This document shows, in pieces, positions 46,524-56,621 of a DNA stretch of 64,000 nt. How positions within the stretch are numbered: the stretch's first letter is position 1; the number at the start of each line of letters is the position of its first letter. Below the pieces are notes generated by a model, which saw only the letters and a list, made by a program, of their open reading frames with translations, had not been told where the DNA came from and searched no databases. A program made the translations under genes and the position numbers. The DNA is from Nocardioides renjunii (GTDB lineage Bacteria > Actinomycetota > Actinomycetes > Propionibacteriales > Nocardioidaceae): the NCBI RefSeq assembly GCF_034661175.1, contig NZ_CP141058.1:2418001-2482000 (forward strand). The letters are read 5' to 3'.

Positions 46524-47674
46524 GCACGGCGGCAGCGGCGCGGGCAGACGTACGGTCCGCGGTCCACCGGCTCGCACCGGCACTCCTCGCGCTGTCCCAC
46601 GACCTGCACGCCCGTCCCGAGACGGCCTGGGCGGAGCACCGCTCGAGCCGCCGGGTGGCCACGTTCCTCGCCTCCGCGGGACTCCGCGTCGATCTGCCGG
46701 CGCACGGCCTGGCCACTGCCTTCCGCGCCCGTGCCGGTCGTGCGGGTCCGCTGGTGGTCCTGTGCTGCGAGTACGACGCCCTGCCGCGGCTCGGCCACGG
46801 CTGCGGCCACAACGTCGTCGCGGCAGCGGCCGCCGGGGCGGCGGCCGTGCTGGCCCCCCTGGCCGCGACCAACGGCGGCCGCGTCGTCGCCCTCGGCACC
46901 CCTGCCGAGGAGGGCGGCGGCGGGAAGATCGAGCTGCTCCGCCGCGGTGCGTTCCACGGCGCGGCCGCCACGCTCCTCGTCCACCCCGGCTCCCGGGATC
47001 AGGCGCGGGCGACGTTCCGGGCGGCGTCGACGTACGACGTGGTCTTCGGCGGTCGTGCCGCGCACGCCGCGATGGCACCGGCCCACGGCCGCAACGCGGT
47101 GGACGCCGCCGTGCTGGCCTACGGGGCCCTGGGCGTTGCGCGGTCGCGGCTCGCGCCCGGCGACCAGGTCACCGCGGTGGTGACGCGAGGTGGTGACGCG
47201 CCCAACGTCGTGCCCGAGGCCGCCGAGCTGCGGGTCATGACGCGGGCGGCGACGACGCCCGGCCTGCGTCGGCTCCTCGCGGTGGTCGAGCGGTCGGCCG
47301 CCGCCGGTGCCTTGGCGACGGGGTGCTCGGTGCACGTCGAGCGACGGGGTCCGGTCTACCACGAGCTGCGCACCGACCCGTGGCTCGCGGCCTCGCTGGA
47401 GCGGCACCTCCGCTCGCTGGGCCGGGCTGCCGCGCCGGGCGACCCGCTCGACGTGCTCACCGCGGGGAGCACCGACCTCGGCAACGTCAGCCACGTCGTG
47501 CCCGTCGCCCACCCCAAGCTGGCGATCGGCCGCCTCGCTCCGCACTCGCGCGCGTTCGCCGCAGCGGCCGCGTCGCCCGCCGGGGACCGCGCCGTCCTCG
47601 ACGGCGCCACCCTGCTCGCACTTACCGCCCTCGACGTGTGGGCGGCAGGACCACCAGGAGGAGAACCGTCATGA
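46520..47674 (+). CDS. Cassette protein 7: M20D amidohydrolase
   Basis: A 384-residue M20D-type zinc amidohydrolase, like aminobenzoyl-glutamate or N-acyl-amino-acid hydrolases. CCEYDALPRLGHGCGHN is the metal site block and GTPAEEGGGGK has the catalytic Glu pair. GGRAAHAAMAPAHGRNAVDAA is the dimerisation domain's conserved segment. No signal peptide. In the cassette it would cleave an amide formed or used by the PLP enzyme and amidohydrolase (inference). Confidence 0.85.
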   Translation: MSTAAAARADVRSAVHRLAPALLALSHDLHARPETAWAEHRSSRRVATFLASAGLRVDLPAHGLATAFRARAGRAGPLVVLCCEYDALPRLGHGCGHNVVAAAAAGAAAVLAPLAATNGGRVVALGTPAEEGGGGKIELLRRGAFHGAAATLLVHPGSRDQARATFRAASTYDVVFGGRAAHAAMAPAHGRNAVDAAVLAYGALGVARSRLAPGDQVTAVVTRGGDAPNVVPEAAELRVMTRAATTPGLRRLLAVVERSAAAGALATGCSVHVERRGPVYHELRTDPWLAASLERHLRSLGRAAAPGDPLDVLTAGSTDLGNVSHVVPVAHPKLAIGRLAPHSRAFAAAAASPAGDRAVLDGATLLALTALDVWAAGPPGGEPS

Positions 47675-48237
47675 CAACGACACGGCAGAGCCGCCACCGC
47701 TGGGACTCGACCACGAAGCCGACCGCATGGCCGCAGGACCTCGTGAGGTTCCCCCGCAAGGGCGTCGTCGGCGAGATCAAGCCGCACAACGCCGAGGGCA
47801 TCGCCGACGGGATCCGGCAGCTCGTCACGCGCACGGCGGGACGCCGCTCGGTCACCCCACAGCTCCTCACCTACCGCCAGGTGCCGGGCCAACCGTCACG
47901 CTACGAGGTCCTCGCTGCCGACTCGGGCGAGCTCAAGCGGATCATCGCCGGCTGGCGCCCTCGCCAGCGCGTCCCGAAGCCGACGACCTGGTACCAGCTC
48001 CGCCACCCGATCTCCGTGCCGGCTGCCGTGGAGCTGATTCCGCGCTGGCAGTGCCCCACCCAGCTGGGGAACCTGGTCGAGGCGCAGGTGCGAGCCAAGT
48101 ACGCCATGCAGCTCGGCATCACCCTGCCGGCCAGGAGCGCGTCCCGCACCGGGGCCGACATCGAGCACGAGCTGCTCGAGATGGCGGAGTTCCTCCGCGA
48201 GCTGGCCGCCGAGCTGGAGGCCGAGGTCCACGGCTGA
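47671..48237 (+). CDS. Cassette protein 8: 188-residue protein of unknown function
   Basis: The last gene of the operon, coupled to the M20 gene (ATGA) with an AGGAGGAG site. A basic N-terminal half (TTTRQSRHRWDSTTKPTAWPQD, VRFPRKGVVGEIKPHN) is followed by RWQCPTQLGNLVEAQVRAKYAMQLG and an acidic C-terminal helix (HELLEMAEFLRELAAELEAEVHG) that may form a coiled coil. No family recognised. Confidence 0.75.
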   Translation: MTTTRQSRHRWDSTTKPTAWPQDLVRFPRKGVVGEIKPHNAEGIADGIRQLVTRTAGRRSVTPQLLTYRQVPGQPSRYEVLAADSGELKRIIAGWRPRQRVPKPTTWYQLRHPISVPAAVELIPRWQCPTQLGNLVEAQVRAKYAMQLGITLPARSASRTGADIEHELLEMAEFLRELAAELEAEVHG

Positions 48238-48272
48238 GCCTCCGGGCGAACCGGGGGCGGGGCCCAGGGGGC

Positions 48273-48275
<3 letters not shown>
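48235..48275. terminator. Possible bidirectional terminator at the end of the cassette
   Basis: TGAGCCTCC (48235-48243) pairs with GGGGGCTCA (48267-48275) over nine bases including one G-U pair; the loop of 23 is GC-rich. It lies in the 35-bp gap between the convergent operon and activator gene, whose stop codons it overlaps. Confidence 0.45.
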
Positions 48276-49595
<1,320 letters not shown>

Positions 49596-49607
49596 ACCGG
49601 TCCCGAA

Positions 49608-49635
49608 CTCGGTGGTGCTCCCTCGGTGGTGCTCC
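49608..49635. repeat. Perfect 14-bp tandem direct repeat above the activator gene
   Basis: CTCGGTGGTGCTCC occurs twice in succession (49608-49621 and 49622-49635), starting 12 bases before the preferred ATG of the activator. It lies in the leader or promoter if that start is right, and might bind a regulator. If the longer reading frame is used, it encodes a short repeated HHRG/STTE segment. Confidence 0.7.
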
Positions 49636-49742
49636 CGCAGCGACCCGGCCAGCCGCCGACCCTCGATCATGGCACCCCCGGCGGTCCACGGGCGACCACC
49701 GGTCCAGTCCGGCGTCCGGTCCGCCGGCTCCCGAGTGAGGCC

Positions 49743-50219
49743 TCAGACGTGCATGCTCTGCTCCCGCTGCTCCCGCTCACGCTGCCGCCGGCGGCGCAGC
49801 GTGGCCGGCAGGGTCAGCACCAGCGCGAGGAGGATCCCCAGGAACATCCCGATCGAGTTGGCCGCCACGTCGCGGGGGTCCGAGACACGCCCCGGGATCT
49901 GGCGCTGCACGTTCTCGATCATGGAGGTCAGCACGATGCCCGCGGCGAGGGCCACCCACCACAGCCGCGAGCCGACCAGCAGCAGCAGGAACACGCCCAG
50001 CGGCACGAAGAGGCCGATGTTGGCGAGGAACTCGACCCGGTCGACGCTCAGCCGGCTCGTCAGCGCGTCGAGATCGGGGTAGCGCTCGAGCCGGGCCAGG
50101 AGGCGCGCCGCCAGGCTCGAGTAGTCCGGCTGGTCCTCGGCGGGCGTCAGGGTGACGAGCCCGACGAACCCCAGGTAGAGGAGGGTCAGCAGGCTCAGGA
50201 ACGGATGTCGGTGCAGCAC
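49743..50219 (-). CDS. VanZ-like membrane protein
   Basis: A 158-residue protein with four to five membrane helices (FLSLLTLLYLGFVGLVTLTP, NIGLFVPLGVFLLLLVG, WWVALAAGIVLTSMIENVQ, SIGMFLGILLALVLTLP) and the VanZ-type polar positions (ANIGLFVPLG, IENVQ, PRDVAANSIG). The tail is strongly basic. The function of chromosomal VanZ proteins is largely unknown. GTG 50219 has GATGAT six bases upstream. Confidence 0.82.
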   Translation of the reverse strand: MLHRHPFLSLLTLLYLGFVGLVTLTPAEDQPDYSSLAARLLARLERYPDLDALTSRLSVDRVEFLANIGLFVPLGVFLLLLVGSRLWWVALAAGIVLTSMIENVQRQIPGRVSDPRDVAANSIGMFLGILLALVLTLPATLRRRRQREREQREQSMHV

Positions 50220-50260
50220 GCGCCCATCATCCGGGTCGGGCCCAGACGCTCGACCGGCGT

Positions 50261-51193
50261 TCAGCCGAGACGCATGCCGGTCAGCTGCTCCGAGACGTCC
50301 CACAGGCGCCCGGCGTCAGCCTCGCTGCGCAGTGGTGGCCACGGCTTCTGGAGCCCGGGCGGACCGCCGGCGTTGCCCGGCCACTGAGGTCCGTAGAAGC
50401 CGCCGTCGTCGCCCGTCGTCACCGCGAGCAGTGCGGGCAGCGTCGCGGTCTCAACCGTCCCGACCACCAGCCCGTGGGACGAGAGCCAGCGGATCACCCG
50501 GACGCTGGTGGTGTCCTCGGACCGCCCCAGCTCCGGCCGCGCGGCGAGCAGGCTCGTCGGCGCCACGCCCGGGTGGGCGATGTTGCTGGTGAGGCCCCAC
50601 CCGCCGGCCGCGCTGCGCCTGCTGAGCTCGAGGCCGGACAGCCCGCAGGCGATCTTGGACTGCTGGTAGGCCGCCATGCCGTCGTACGAGCGCTCCCAGG
50701 ACAGATCGTCCCAGTTGATCCGGCCGCGGCGCGCCGCGACGCTCGCCTGCGACGTGACGCGCGCCCGACCGGCGCGGAGCAACGGCAGCAGGTGCGCGGT
50801 GAGCGCGAAGTGGCCGAGGTGGTTCGTGCCGAGCTGGAGCTCGAAGCCGTCGGCCGTGGTGCGGCGCTCGGGGGGCGTCATCACGCCGGCGTTGTTGACG
50901 AGGAGGTGGAGGGGCTCCCCCTCGCCGACGAGCCGCTCACCGAGGGCGCGGACCGACGCCAGCGACGCGAGGTCGAGGTCGTGCAGCACCAGCCGGGCGC
51001 CCGGCACCCGTGAGCGGATCGCCGCGACCGCCGCCTCCCCCTTCTCCCTGTTGCGGACGGGGACGAGCACCTCGGCTCCGGCACCGGCGAGCGTGGCCGC
51101 GATGCCGAGCCCCATCCCGTCGCTGGCGCCGGTGACCATGGCGCGCTTGCCGGTCAGGTCGGGGAGGGTGATGTCGTAGTGCCTGGGTGCCAC
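50261..51193 (-). CDS. Short-chain dehydrogenase (retinol/protochlorophyllide-reductase-like)
   Basis: A 310-residue SDR with an N-terminal extension: TGASDGMG cofactor loop, VRNREKG (Arg after beta-2, favouring NADP), [18 protein letters not shown] and YQQSK. The C-terminal 60 residues ([15 protein letters not shown]) are of the large-SDR type. GTG 51193 has a GAGGAG site. It is divergent from the XRE regulator and probably its target. Confidence 0.88.
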   Translation of the reverse strand: MAPRHYDITLPDLTGKRAMVTGASDGMGLGIAATLAGAGAEVLVPVRNREKGEAAVAAIRSRVPGARLVLHDLDLASLASVRALGERLVGEGEPLHLLVNNAGVMTPPERRTTADGFELQLGTNHLGHFALTAHLLPLLRAGRARVTSQASVAARRGRINWDDLSWERSYDGMAAYQQSKIACGLSGLELSRRSAAGGWGLTSNIAHPGVAPTSLLAARPELGRSEDTTSVRVIRWLSSHGLVVGTVETATLPALLAVTTGDDGGFYGPQWPGNAGGPPGLQKPWPPLRSEADAGRLWDVSEQLTGMRLG

Positions 51194-51249
51194 GGTGGCT
51201 CCTCGTGTGGGTCGGATGTCTGTGCACTCGAGCCTGCAGGCCGCCGCCC

Positions 51250-51284
51250 GTCCCAACCACGGCCTGACGATCCGTGGCTGGGAC
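51250..51284. promoter_or_regulatory. Operator-like inverted repeat between the SDR and XRE genes
   Basis: Arms of 13 bases (51250-51262 and 51272-51284, GTCCCAACCACGG / CCGTGGCTGGGAC) match at 12 positions with a 9-base spacer. It overlaps the -35 region of the XRE gene, whose -10 CAGGAT (51298-51303) lies six bases before the ATG, and is about 57 bp from the SDR start. It probably binds the regulator at 51310. Confidence 0.7.
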
Positions 51285-51309
51285 GCCCCGCACCGGTCAG
51301 GATGGGCAC

Positions 51310-52149
51310 ATGATCGATCGCGCGGGACTCGCCGACTTCCTCCGTCGTCGCCGGGAGGCGCTCCAGCCCGAGGACGTCGGCCTGCCGAGGGGGGCGCGAC
51401 GCCGGACGCCGGGACTGCGCCGCGAGGAGGTGGCGGCCCTGAGCCACATGTCGACGGACTTCTACTCGCGCATCGAGCGCGAGCGCGGACCGCAGCCGTC
51501 GGAGCAGATGGTCGCCTCGATCGCCCAGGGCCTGCACCTGTCGCTGGACGAGCGGGATCATCTCTTCCGCCTCGCCGGGCACCACCCGCCGACGCGCGAG
51601 GCCGCCGGCGACCATGTCGCGCCCGGGATGCTGCGGATCTTCGACCGGCTGGCCGACACCCCGGCCGAGGTCGTCACCGAGCTGGGCGAGACCCTGCGCC
51701 AGACGCCCCTCGGCGTCGCGCTCGTCGGCGACAACAGGCGCTTCGTGGGTCCGGCGCGGAGCATCGGCTACCGGTGGTTCACCGACCCCGCCGCCCGCAG
51801 GCTGCACCCGCCCGAGGACCACGAGCACTACTCCCGGATGTACGCCTCCGGGCTGCGCGGCGTGCTGGCCGTGCGGGGCCCGGACTCGCGGGCGGCGCAC
51901 CTCGCCGAGCTCCTCCTCGAGCAGAGCGAGGAGTTCCGCACGCGGTGGGCCGCGCACGAGGTGGGGATCCGACCGCGGGAGGTCAAGCGCTACCTCCACC
52001 CCTCGGTCGGGCTGCTCGAGCTGAGCTGCCAGGTCGTGCAGGACCCCTTCCAGTCGCACTCCCTGCTCGTCTACACCGCCACGCCCGGCAGCGCGAGCCA
52101 CGAGGGGCTGCAGCTGCTCGCGGCGACGGACGTCGCGGTGACCGCCTGA
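51310..52149 (+). CDS. XRE-family regulator with MmyB-like ligand domain
   Basis: A 279-residue regulator. The N-terminal HTH (about 8-75: [51 protein letters not shown]) is followed by the MmyB-like PAS-fold domain ([47 protein letters not shown]). In related pairs the divergent gene is a dehydrogenase under repression. CAGGAT six bases before ATG 51310. Confidence 0.9.
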   Translation: MIDRAGLADFLRRRREALQPEDVGLPRGARRRTPGLRREEVAALSHMSTDFYSRIERERGPQPSEQMVASIAQGLHLSLDERDHLFRLAGHHPPTREAAGDHVAPGMLRIFDRLADTPAEVVTELGETLRQTPLGVALVGDNRRFVGPARSIGYRWFTDPAARRLHPPEDHEHYSRMYASGLRGVLAVRGPDSRAAHLAELLLEQSEEFRTRWAAHEVGIRPREVKRYLHPSVGLLELSCQVVQDPFQSHSLLVYTATPGSASHEGLQLLAATDVAVTA

Positions 52150-52173
52150 CGCGGGGTGGGAGAGGGTGTCCCC

Positions 52174-53859
52174 ATGTCCCGGGTGCACCTCTCACGCCTT
52201 CCGGGCGACCGTGTCCGGGTCACCGGCGACGATCCGGTGACGCTCGACCGCGCCCACCTGGCGGCGTACGTCCGTGAGCGCGAGCCGGACCAGCCGCGGT
52301 GGGTCTGGGACGACACCGGGCGGTGGTATCCCGAGCTGCTCGCCGCCGCCGTCCGGGTGGCCCGGTGCCACGACCTGCGGCTGTGCCACCGGCTCCTCGT
52401 CCGCGCGCCGGCCGTCGACGCCGACCTGCTGCGCGGGGAGGAGTCGGAGCACTGGGACCGGCTGGGTCCGGCGGCACCGACCGACCCGGTGCTGTTCAGC
52501 ACCGACGACGCCGCCGAGCACCTCAGCGCCGACCTCGAGGACGCGCGGCAGCTGGCCGCCATCGACGCGTCCGCCGAGGCCGCCCGCCTGCGGCTGCTCG
52601 TCGCGGCCGAGTCCGCGGGCGCGCTGGCGGCCGCCGAGATGACGTACGCCGGCGTGCCGTGGCGCGTCGACGTGCACGAGGAGCTGCTGGCCGGGCTGCT
52701 CGGCCCCCGCCCGCCGCGCGGTGCGCGGCCACGGCTGCTCGAGGAGCTCGCGGACCAGGTGCGCCGGCTGCTGGGCTCGCCGGGCCTCAACCCCGACTCC
52801 CGGCCCGAGCTGCTGGCGGCGCTGCGCCGCTCGGGCGTCGAGGTGGCCGACACCCGGGCGTGGACCCTGCGGCGCATCGACCACCCGGTCACCGAGCCGC
52901 TGCTGCGCTACAAGAAGCTCGCCCACCTCTTCCAGACCAACGGGTGGGCGTGGATCGACGAGTGGGTCCGCGACGGGCGCTTCCGCCCGGTCTACCAGCC
53001 CGCCGGCTCGGCCACCGGCCGGTGGTCGTCCAACGGCGGTGGCGCGCTGTCCTTCCCCGTGCAGGTCCGCTCGGCGGCCGTCGCCGACGAGGGGTGGGCC
53101 CTCGTGGTCGCCGACGTGGCGCAGCTCGAGCCGCGGGTCCTCGCCGGCATGAGCGGCGACGAGGCGCTGGCGAGGGCGGCCCGCGGCACCGACCTCTACC
53201 AGGGAATGGTCGACGACGGCGCCGTCGCGACGCGGCAGGACGCCAAGCTCGGCCTGCTCGGCGCGATGTACGGCGCCACCAGCGGCGAGAGCGGCCGGAT
53301 GGTCGCCGGGCTGACCCGCCGCTACCCCGCCGCCTTCGGCCTCGTCGAGGACGCGGCCCGGGCCGGTGAGCGCGGCCAGGTGGTCCGGACGCTGCTCGGT
53401 CGGGGCTGTCCAGCACTCGGCGGGTCGTGGGACGAGTCACCCGACGCACCACCGGCCGACCTCGACGACCAGGACCGGCGACGCCGCGCCTACGGCCGGT
53501 TCACCCGCAACTTCGTGGTGCAGGGGACGGGCGCCGAGTGGGCGTCGTGCTGGGTCGCCGACCTGCGCAACCGGCTCTGGCGCCTCGGAGCCGACGGCCC
53601 GGTGGACGCGAGGCCGCACCTGGTGTTCTTCCTCCACGACGAGGTCGTCGTCCACGCACCCGCGCACCTCGCGGAGGCGGTGACAGCGGCGGTCACCGAG
53701 GCGGCAGCGACCGCCACCGCCCTGCTCTTCCGCGACCAGCGCGTCGACTTCCCGCTCAGCATCGCGGTGGTGCGGTCCTACGCCGAGGCGGGCAAGGCCA
53801 CGGAGCCTGCGGCCGCGGTGTCGACGGGTGGCCCGGCGCCCGCGCCGGACCTATCGTGA
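52174..53859 (+). CDS. Family-A DNA polymerase without an evident 3'-5' exonuclease
   Basis: A 561-residue protein with the PolA-type catalytic core: ATGRWSS, motif A (VADVAQLEPRVLAG), motif B (RQDAKLGLLGAMYGATSG) and motif C (FLHDEVVVHAP, with the catalytic Asp). The N-terminal 200 residues stand where a 3'-5' exonuclease would be but the DxE-type catalytic residues are not recognisable, and no 5' nuclease is fused. Such polymerases are common as second PolA-like proteins in actinobacteria; their role is not clear. GAGGGT lies six bases before the ATG. Confidence 0.85.
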   Translation: MSRVHLSRLPGDRVRVTGDDPVTLDRAHLAAYVREREPDQPRWVWDDTGRWYPELLAAAVRVARCHDLRLCHRLLVRAPAVDADLLRGEESEHWDRLGPAAPTDPVLFSTDDAAEHLSADLEDARQLAAIDASAEAARLRLLVAAESAGALAAAEMTYAGVPWRVDVHEELLAGLLGPRPPRGARPRLLEELADQVRRLLGSPGLNPDSRPELLAALRRSGVEVADTRAWTLRRIDHPVTEPLLRYKKLAHLFQTNGWAWIDEWVRDGRFRPVYQPAGSATGRWSSNGGGALSFPVQVRSAAVADEGWALVVADVAQLEPRVLAGMSGDEALARAARGTDLYQGMVDDGAVATRQDAKLGLLGAMYGATSGESGRMVAGLTRRYPAAFGLVEDAARAGERGQVVRTLLGRGCPALGGSWDESPDAPPADLDDQDRRRRAYGRFTRNFVVQGTGAEWASCWVADLRNRLWRLGADGPVDARPHLVFFLHDEVVVHAPAHLAEAVTAAVTEAAATATALLFRDQRVDFPLSIAVVRSYAEAGKATEPAAAVSTGGPAPAPDLS

Positions 53860-53863
53860 ACGG

Positions 53864-54049
53864 ATGAGCGAGGACACCCAGCAGGACACCCAGCAGCCAT
53901 CAGCGGACGCCCTGGACATGTTCGACGACGAGGCGGCCCGTGAGGCCGGCCCCGCGCTGGTGTGCCGGGTCTGCGGAGCGCTGGTGTCGCCCGCGGGCGA
54001 CTACGCGCAGGCGCACTGGGACTGGCACGAGGCGTCCAACGGCGCCTGA
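53864..54049 (+). CDS. Small zinc-ribbon-like protein
   Basis: A 61-residue acidic protein whose VCRVCGALV and HWDWHEA carry CxxC and two His, the makings of a single zinc site. Unknown function. TATCGT overlaps the polymerase stop and lies six bases before ATG 53864, so it has its own leaderless promoter. Confidence 0.7.
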   Translation: MSEDTQQDTQQPSADALDMFDDEAAREAGPALVCRVCGALVSPAGDYAQAHWDWHEASNGA

Positions 54050-54068
54050 CCCGTCGCCGGCCGTCGCG

Positions 54069-54293
54069 TCAGGCGCCCTGGCCGAGCGGCTCGATCTCGC
54101 CGCGCTCGACGAGGTCCTCCAGCGCGAGGCGGCAGCCGGAGCGCCACCCCCCGTGGCCGTCCTCGAACGAGACGACGGCCTCCCCGGCACACTCGCCGGA
54201 GCCTCCGTCCTCGCCGTGGTGCGAGCACCGGCCCTCCGCGGCGGGGGTGCCGGGCTCGTGGATCTCCGGGTCGAACGTCTGCGAACGGTGCAT
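54069..54293 (-). CDS. Small Cys/His-containing protein
   Basis: A 74-residue protein (MHRSQTFDPEIHEPG start) with CSHHG, GEC and SGC, so possibly metal-binding. The ATG at 54293 has an ideal GGAGGT site seven bases upstream. Convergent with the small zinc-ribbon gene. Unknown function. Confidence 0.65.
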   Translation of the reverse strand: MHRSQTFDPEIHEPGTPAAEGRCSHHGEDGGSGECAGEAVVSFEDGHGGWRSGCRLALEDLVERGEIEPLGQGA

Positions 54294-54382
54294 CTCGCTC
54301 ACCTCCGTCCCCAGCGTGCCACCGCACGACCGCCGGCCGCCCCACCCCTGAGGTCCTTCCCTGAACGCCTAGGGTCGGTCCC

Positions 54383-54964
54383 ATGACCGACCCGCTGCGC
54401 ATCGGCTTCGTCACCGGAGCGACCCCCGACAAGTGGGCGCGCCACTGGCGCGACCGGCGTCGGGAGCCGTTGGAGCTGGTGCCGGTGACGGAGGCCGACC
54501 AGATCGACGGCGTGCTCGACGGGAGCCTCGACATGGCGCTGGTCCGGCTGCCCGTCGACCGCGACGGGCTCCACTGCGTCCGGCTCTACGACGAGCTGCC
54601 GGTCGCCGTCGCGTCACGCGAGCACCTCCTCGCCGCGGCCGACGACGAGGTCACGACCGACGACCTCGCCGACGAGCAGCTCGTGCGCCCCCACGGCAGC
54701 GGCTGGCGACCGCGCGCCGACCAGCTCGAGTGGCCCCCGATGAGCGAGCAGGAGGCGATCGAGACGGTGGCCGCCGGCACGGGCGTCGTCATCCTCCCGA
54801 TGTCGGTCGCGCGGCTGCACCAGCGCAAGGACGTGGTGCACCGCGTGGTCTCCGACCTCGAGCCCACCACGATCGCCCTGGTGTGGCGCACCGAGCGCGA
54901 CGACGACACCACGCAGGCCTTCGTCGGCGTCACCAAGGGGCGCACTGCCAACACCTCCCGCTAG
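54383..54964 (+). CDS. LysR-type substrate-binding domain without a DNA-binding domain
   Basis: A 193-residue protein that is only the periplasmic-binding-like effector fold of LysR regulators (LRIGFVTGATPDKWARHWRDRR, LDMALVRLPVDRDGLHCVRLYDELPVAVASREH, VAAGTGVVILPMSVARLHQRKDV). The usual 60-residue HTH is absent. The start is firm, since TAGGGT lies seven bases before the ATG and no in-frame HTH precedes it. It may be a ligand-binding or titrating protein. Confidence 0.8.
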   Translation: MTDPLRIGFVTGATPDKWARHWRDRRREPLELVPVTEADQIDGVLDGSLDMALVRLPVDRDGLHCVRLYDELPVAVASREHLLAAADDEVTTDDLADEQLVRPHGSGWRPRADQLEWPPMSEQEAIETVAAGTGVVILPMSVARLHQRKDVVHRVVSDLEPTTIALVWRTERDDDTTQAFVGVTKGRTANTSR

Positions 54965-55066
54965 CCGAGGGGCGGACCGTCGCGTCCCGGTGGCGTGGGA
55001 CCGTGAGCGATGGGTACGGGCCACCGGGAGCGGGACGGTGGTCGTCCTGCCCGACGAGGAGGCAGC

Positions 55067-56134
55067 ATGCGGATCGTGATCACGGGTGCGACCGGCAACA
55101 TCGGGTCGGCCCTGCTCCGGCGGCTCACCGCCGACGGCGAGCACGACCTCGTGGGCGTCGTACGTCGGCCTCCCGGGCCGGCCGAGCCCTACGACGCGGT
55201 GGCCTGGCACCCGGCCGACCTCACCGAGGTGCAGCCGGCGGAGCTCGCCGCGGCCTTCCGGGGCGCGGACGCGGTCGTGCACCTGGCGTGGGGGTTCCAG
55301 CCGTCGCACCGCGAGGACTACCTCGAGGAGCTCGGCGTCGGCGGCACCCGGCGGGTCATCGCGGCCGTGCGGGCCGCGGGCGTGCCGCACCTGGTGCACA
55401 TGTCGTCGGTCGGCGCCTACTCGCCCAAGCGCGACGATGTGCCGGTCGACGAGTCGTGGCCCACGGGAGGTGTGCAGACCTCGATGTACAGCCGGCACAA
55501 GTCCACCGCGGAGCGGCTGCTCGACGGGCTCGAGCGTGACGCGCCCGAGCTGGTGGTCAGCAGGATGCGCCCGGGCATCGTCGGCCAGCGCGACGCCGGC
55601 AGCGCGCTGCTGCGCTACGGCCTGCCCGCGCTCGTCCCGGGGGGCCTGCTGCGGCACGTCCCGGTGGTGCCGCTCGACCGGGGCCTCGCCATCCCGATGG
55701 TGCACTCCGACGACGTCGCCGATGCCGTCACCCGGGTGCTGGGCGCCCGGGCCCCCGGTGCGTTCAACCTCGCCGCCCCGCCGGCCGCCGTCACCGCCCA
55801 GGACATCGCCGACGCGCTGGGCGCCCGGCTGGTCCACGTCCCGTCCGCGGTCCTGCGCGCCGCGGTGTCGGCGAGCTGGCACGCCCGCGTGCAGCCGCTC
55901 GACCCGGGCTGGATCGACATGGGGTTCGCGGTGCCGCTCCTCGACACGACCCGGGCGCAGTCCGAGCTGGGGTGGTCCGCCACGACGGACTCGCGCGCGG
56001 TGCTCCTCGAGACGATCGAGGGCATGCAGGACGCGGCCGCCGGCTCGTCGCCCGTGCTCCGGCCGCGCTCGGTCGTCGGCACGGTCGCCCGGGCGGTGCG
56101 CCGCGGTCCGGTCAGCAGCCGGCGTACGCCCTGA
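55067..56134 (+). CDS. NAD(P)-dependent sugar-epimerase-like SDR
   Basis: A 355-residue extended SDR with the GATGNIG cofactor loop near the N terminus, a Tyr-rich active-site region (SSVGAYSPKRDD, SMYSRHKS with YxxxK) and a C-terminal substrate domain. It resembles NAD-dependent epimerase/dehydratases of unknown substrate. ATG 55067 has GAGGAGG upstream. Confidence 0.87.
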   Translation: MRIVITGATGNIGSALLRRLTADGEHDLVGVVRRPPGPAEPYDAVAWHPADLTEVQPAELAAAFRGADAVVHLAWGFQPSHREDYLEELGVGGTRRVIAAVRAAGVPHLVHMSSVGAYSPKRDDVPVDESWPTGGVQTSMYSRHKSTAERLLDGLERDAPELVVSRMRPGIVGQRDAGSALLRYGLPALVPGGLLRHVPVVPLDRGLAIPMVHSDDVADAVTRVLGARAPGAFNLAAPPAAVTAQDIADALGARLVHVPSAVLRAAVSASWHARVQPLDPGWIDMGFAVPLLDTTRAQSELGWSATTDSRAVLLETIEGMQDAAAGSSPVLRPRSVVGTVARAVRRGPVSSRRTP

Positions 56135-56196
56135 CCTCTGGCGCTGCCACCCCCTTGGGCGTGGGCGGCGCACCCGCCGCCGGGCAGGCTGGGGGC

Positions 56197-56565
56197 ATGG
56201 CCGACACCCCCAGCGTCCCCGCCGACCAGCTGACCCCGGGCCAGGTGCGCCGCGCCGGCCCCTGGGCCGTCGGCAACCGCGACGGGGAGCTGTTCGCCGT
56301 CTCCCGCCGCTGCCGCCACCAGCTCGGCGACCTGTCCGAGGGCACCATCGACGCCGACGGCTGCCTGGTCTGCCCCTGGCACCAGGCCCGCTACGACGTC
56401 CGGACCGGCAAGATGGTCGAGGGGCCCAAGGGCTTCCTCGGCTACCACGGCCCGACCCCGGGCTACACCGGGCTCGTCCGCGGCTACAGCCAGGTGCTGC
56501 GGCTGCGGGTGGCCCGCGCCGTACGCCGTGGCGCCGAGATCGTGGTCGAGCGCACCAGCAGGTAG
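56197..56565 (+). CDS. Rieske [2Fe-2S] protein
   Basis: A 122-residue stand-alone Rieske ferredoxin: CRHQLGDL and CPWHQARYD give the Cys-His pairs of the cluster. It could serve as an electron carrier for an oxygenase or as a redox component of nitrite-reductase type; no partner is next to it. CAGGCT lies six bases before ATG 56197. Confidence 0.88.
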   Translation: MADTPSVPADQLTPGQVRRAGPWAVGNRDGELFAVSRRCRHQLGDLSEGTIDADGCLVCPWHQARYDVRTGKMVEGPKGFLGYHGPTPGYTGLVRGYSQVLRLRVARAVRRGAEIVVERTSR

Positions 56566-56621
56566 TCGCAGGCGCACGACGAGCCCGCGTCACCCCCTGA
56601 CGGGCGTTCGACGGCCGCTGA

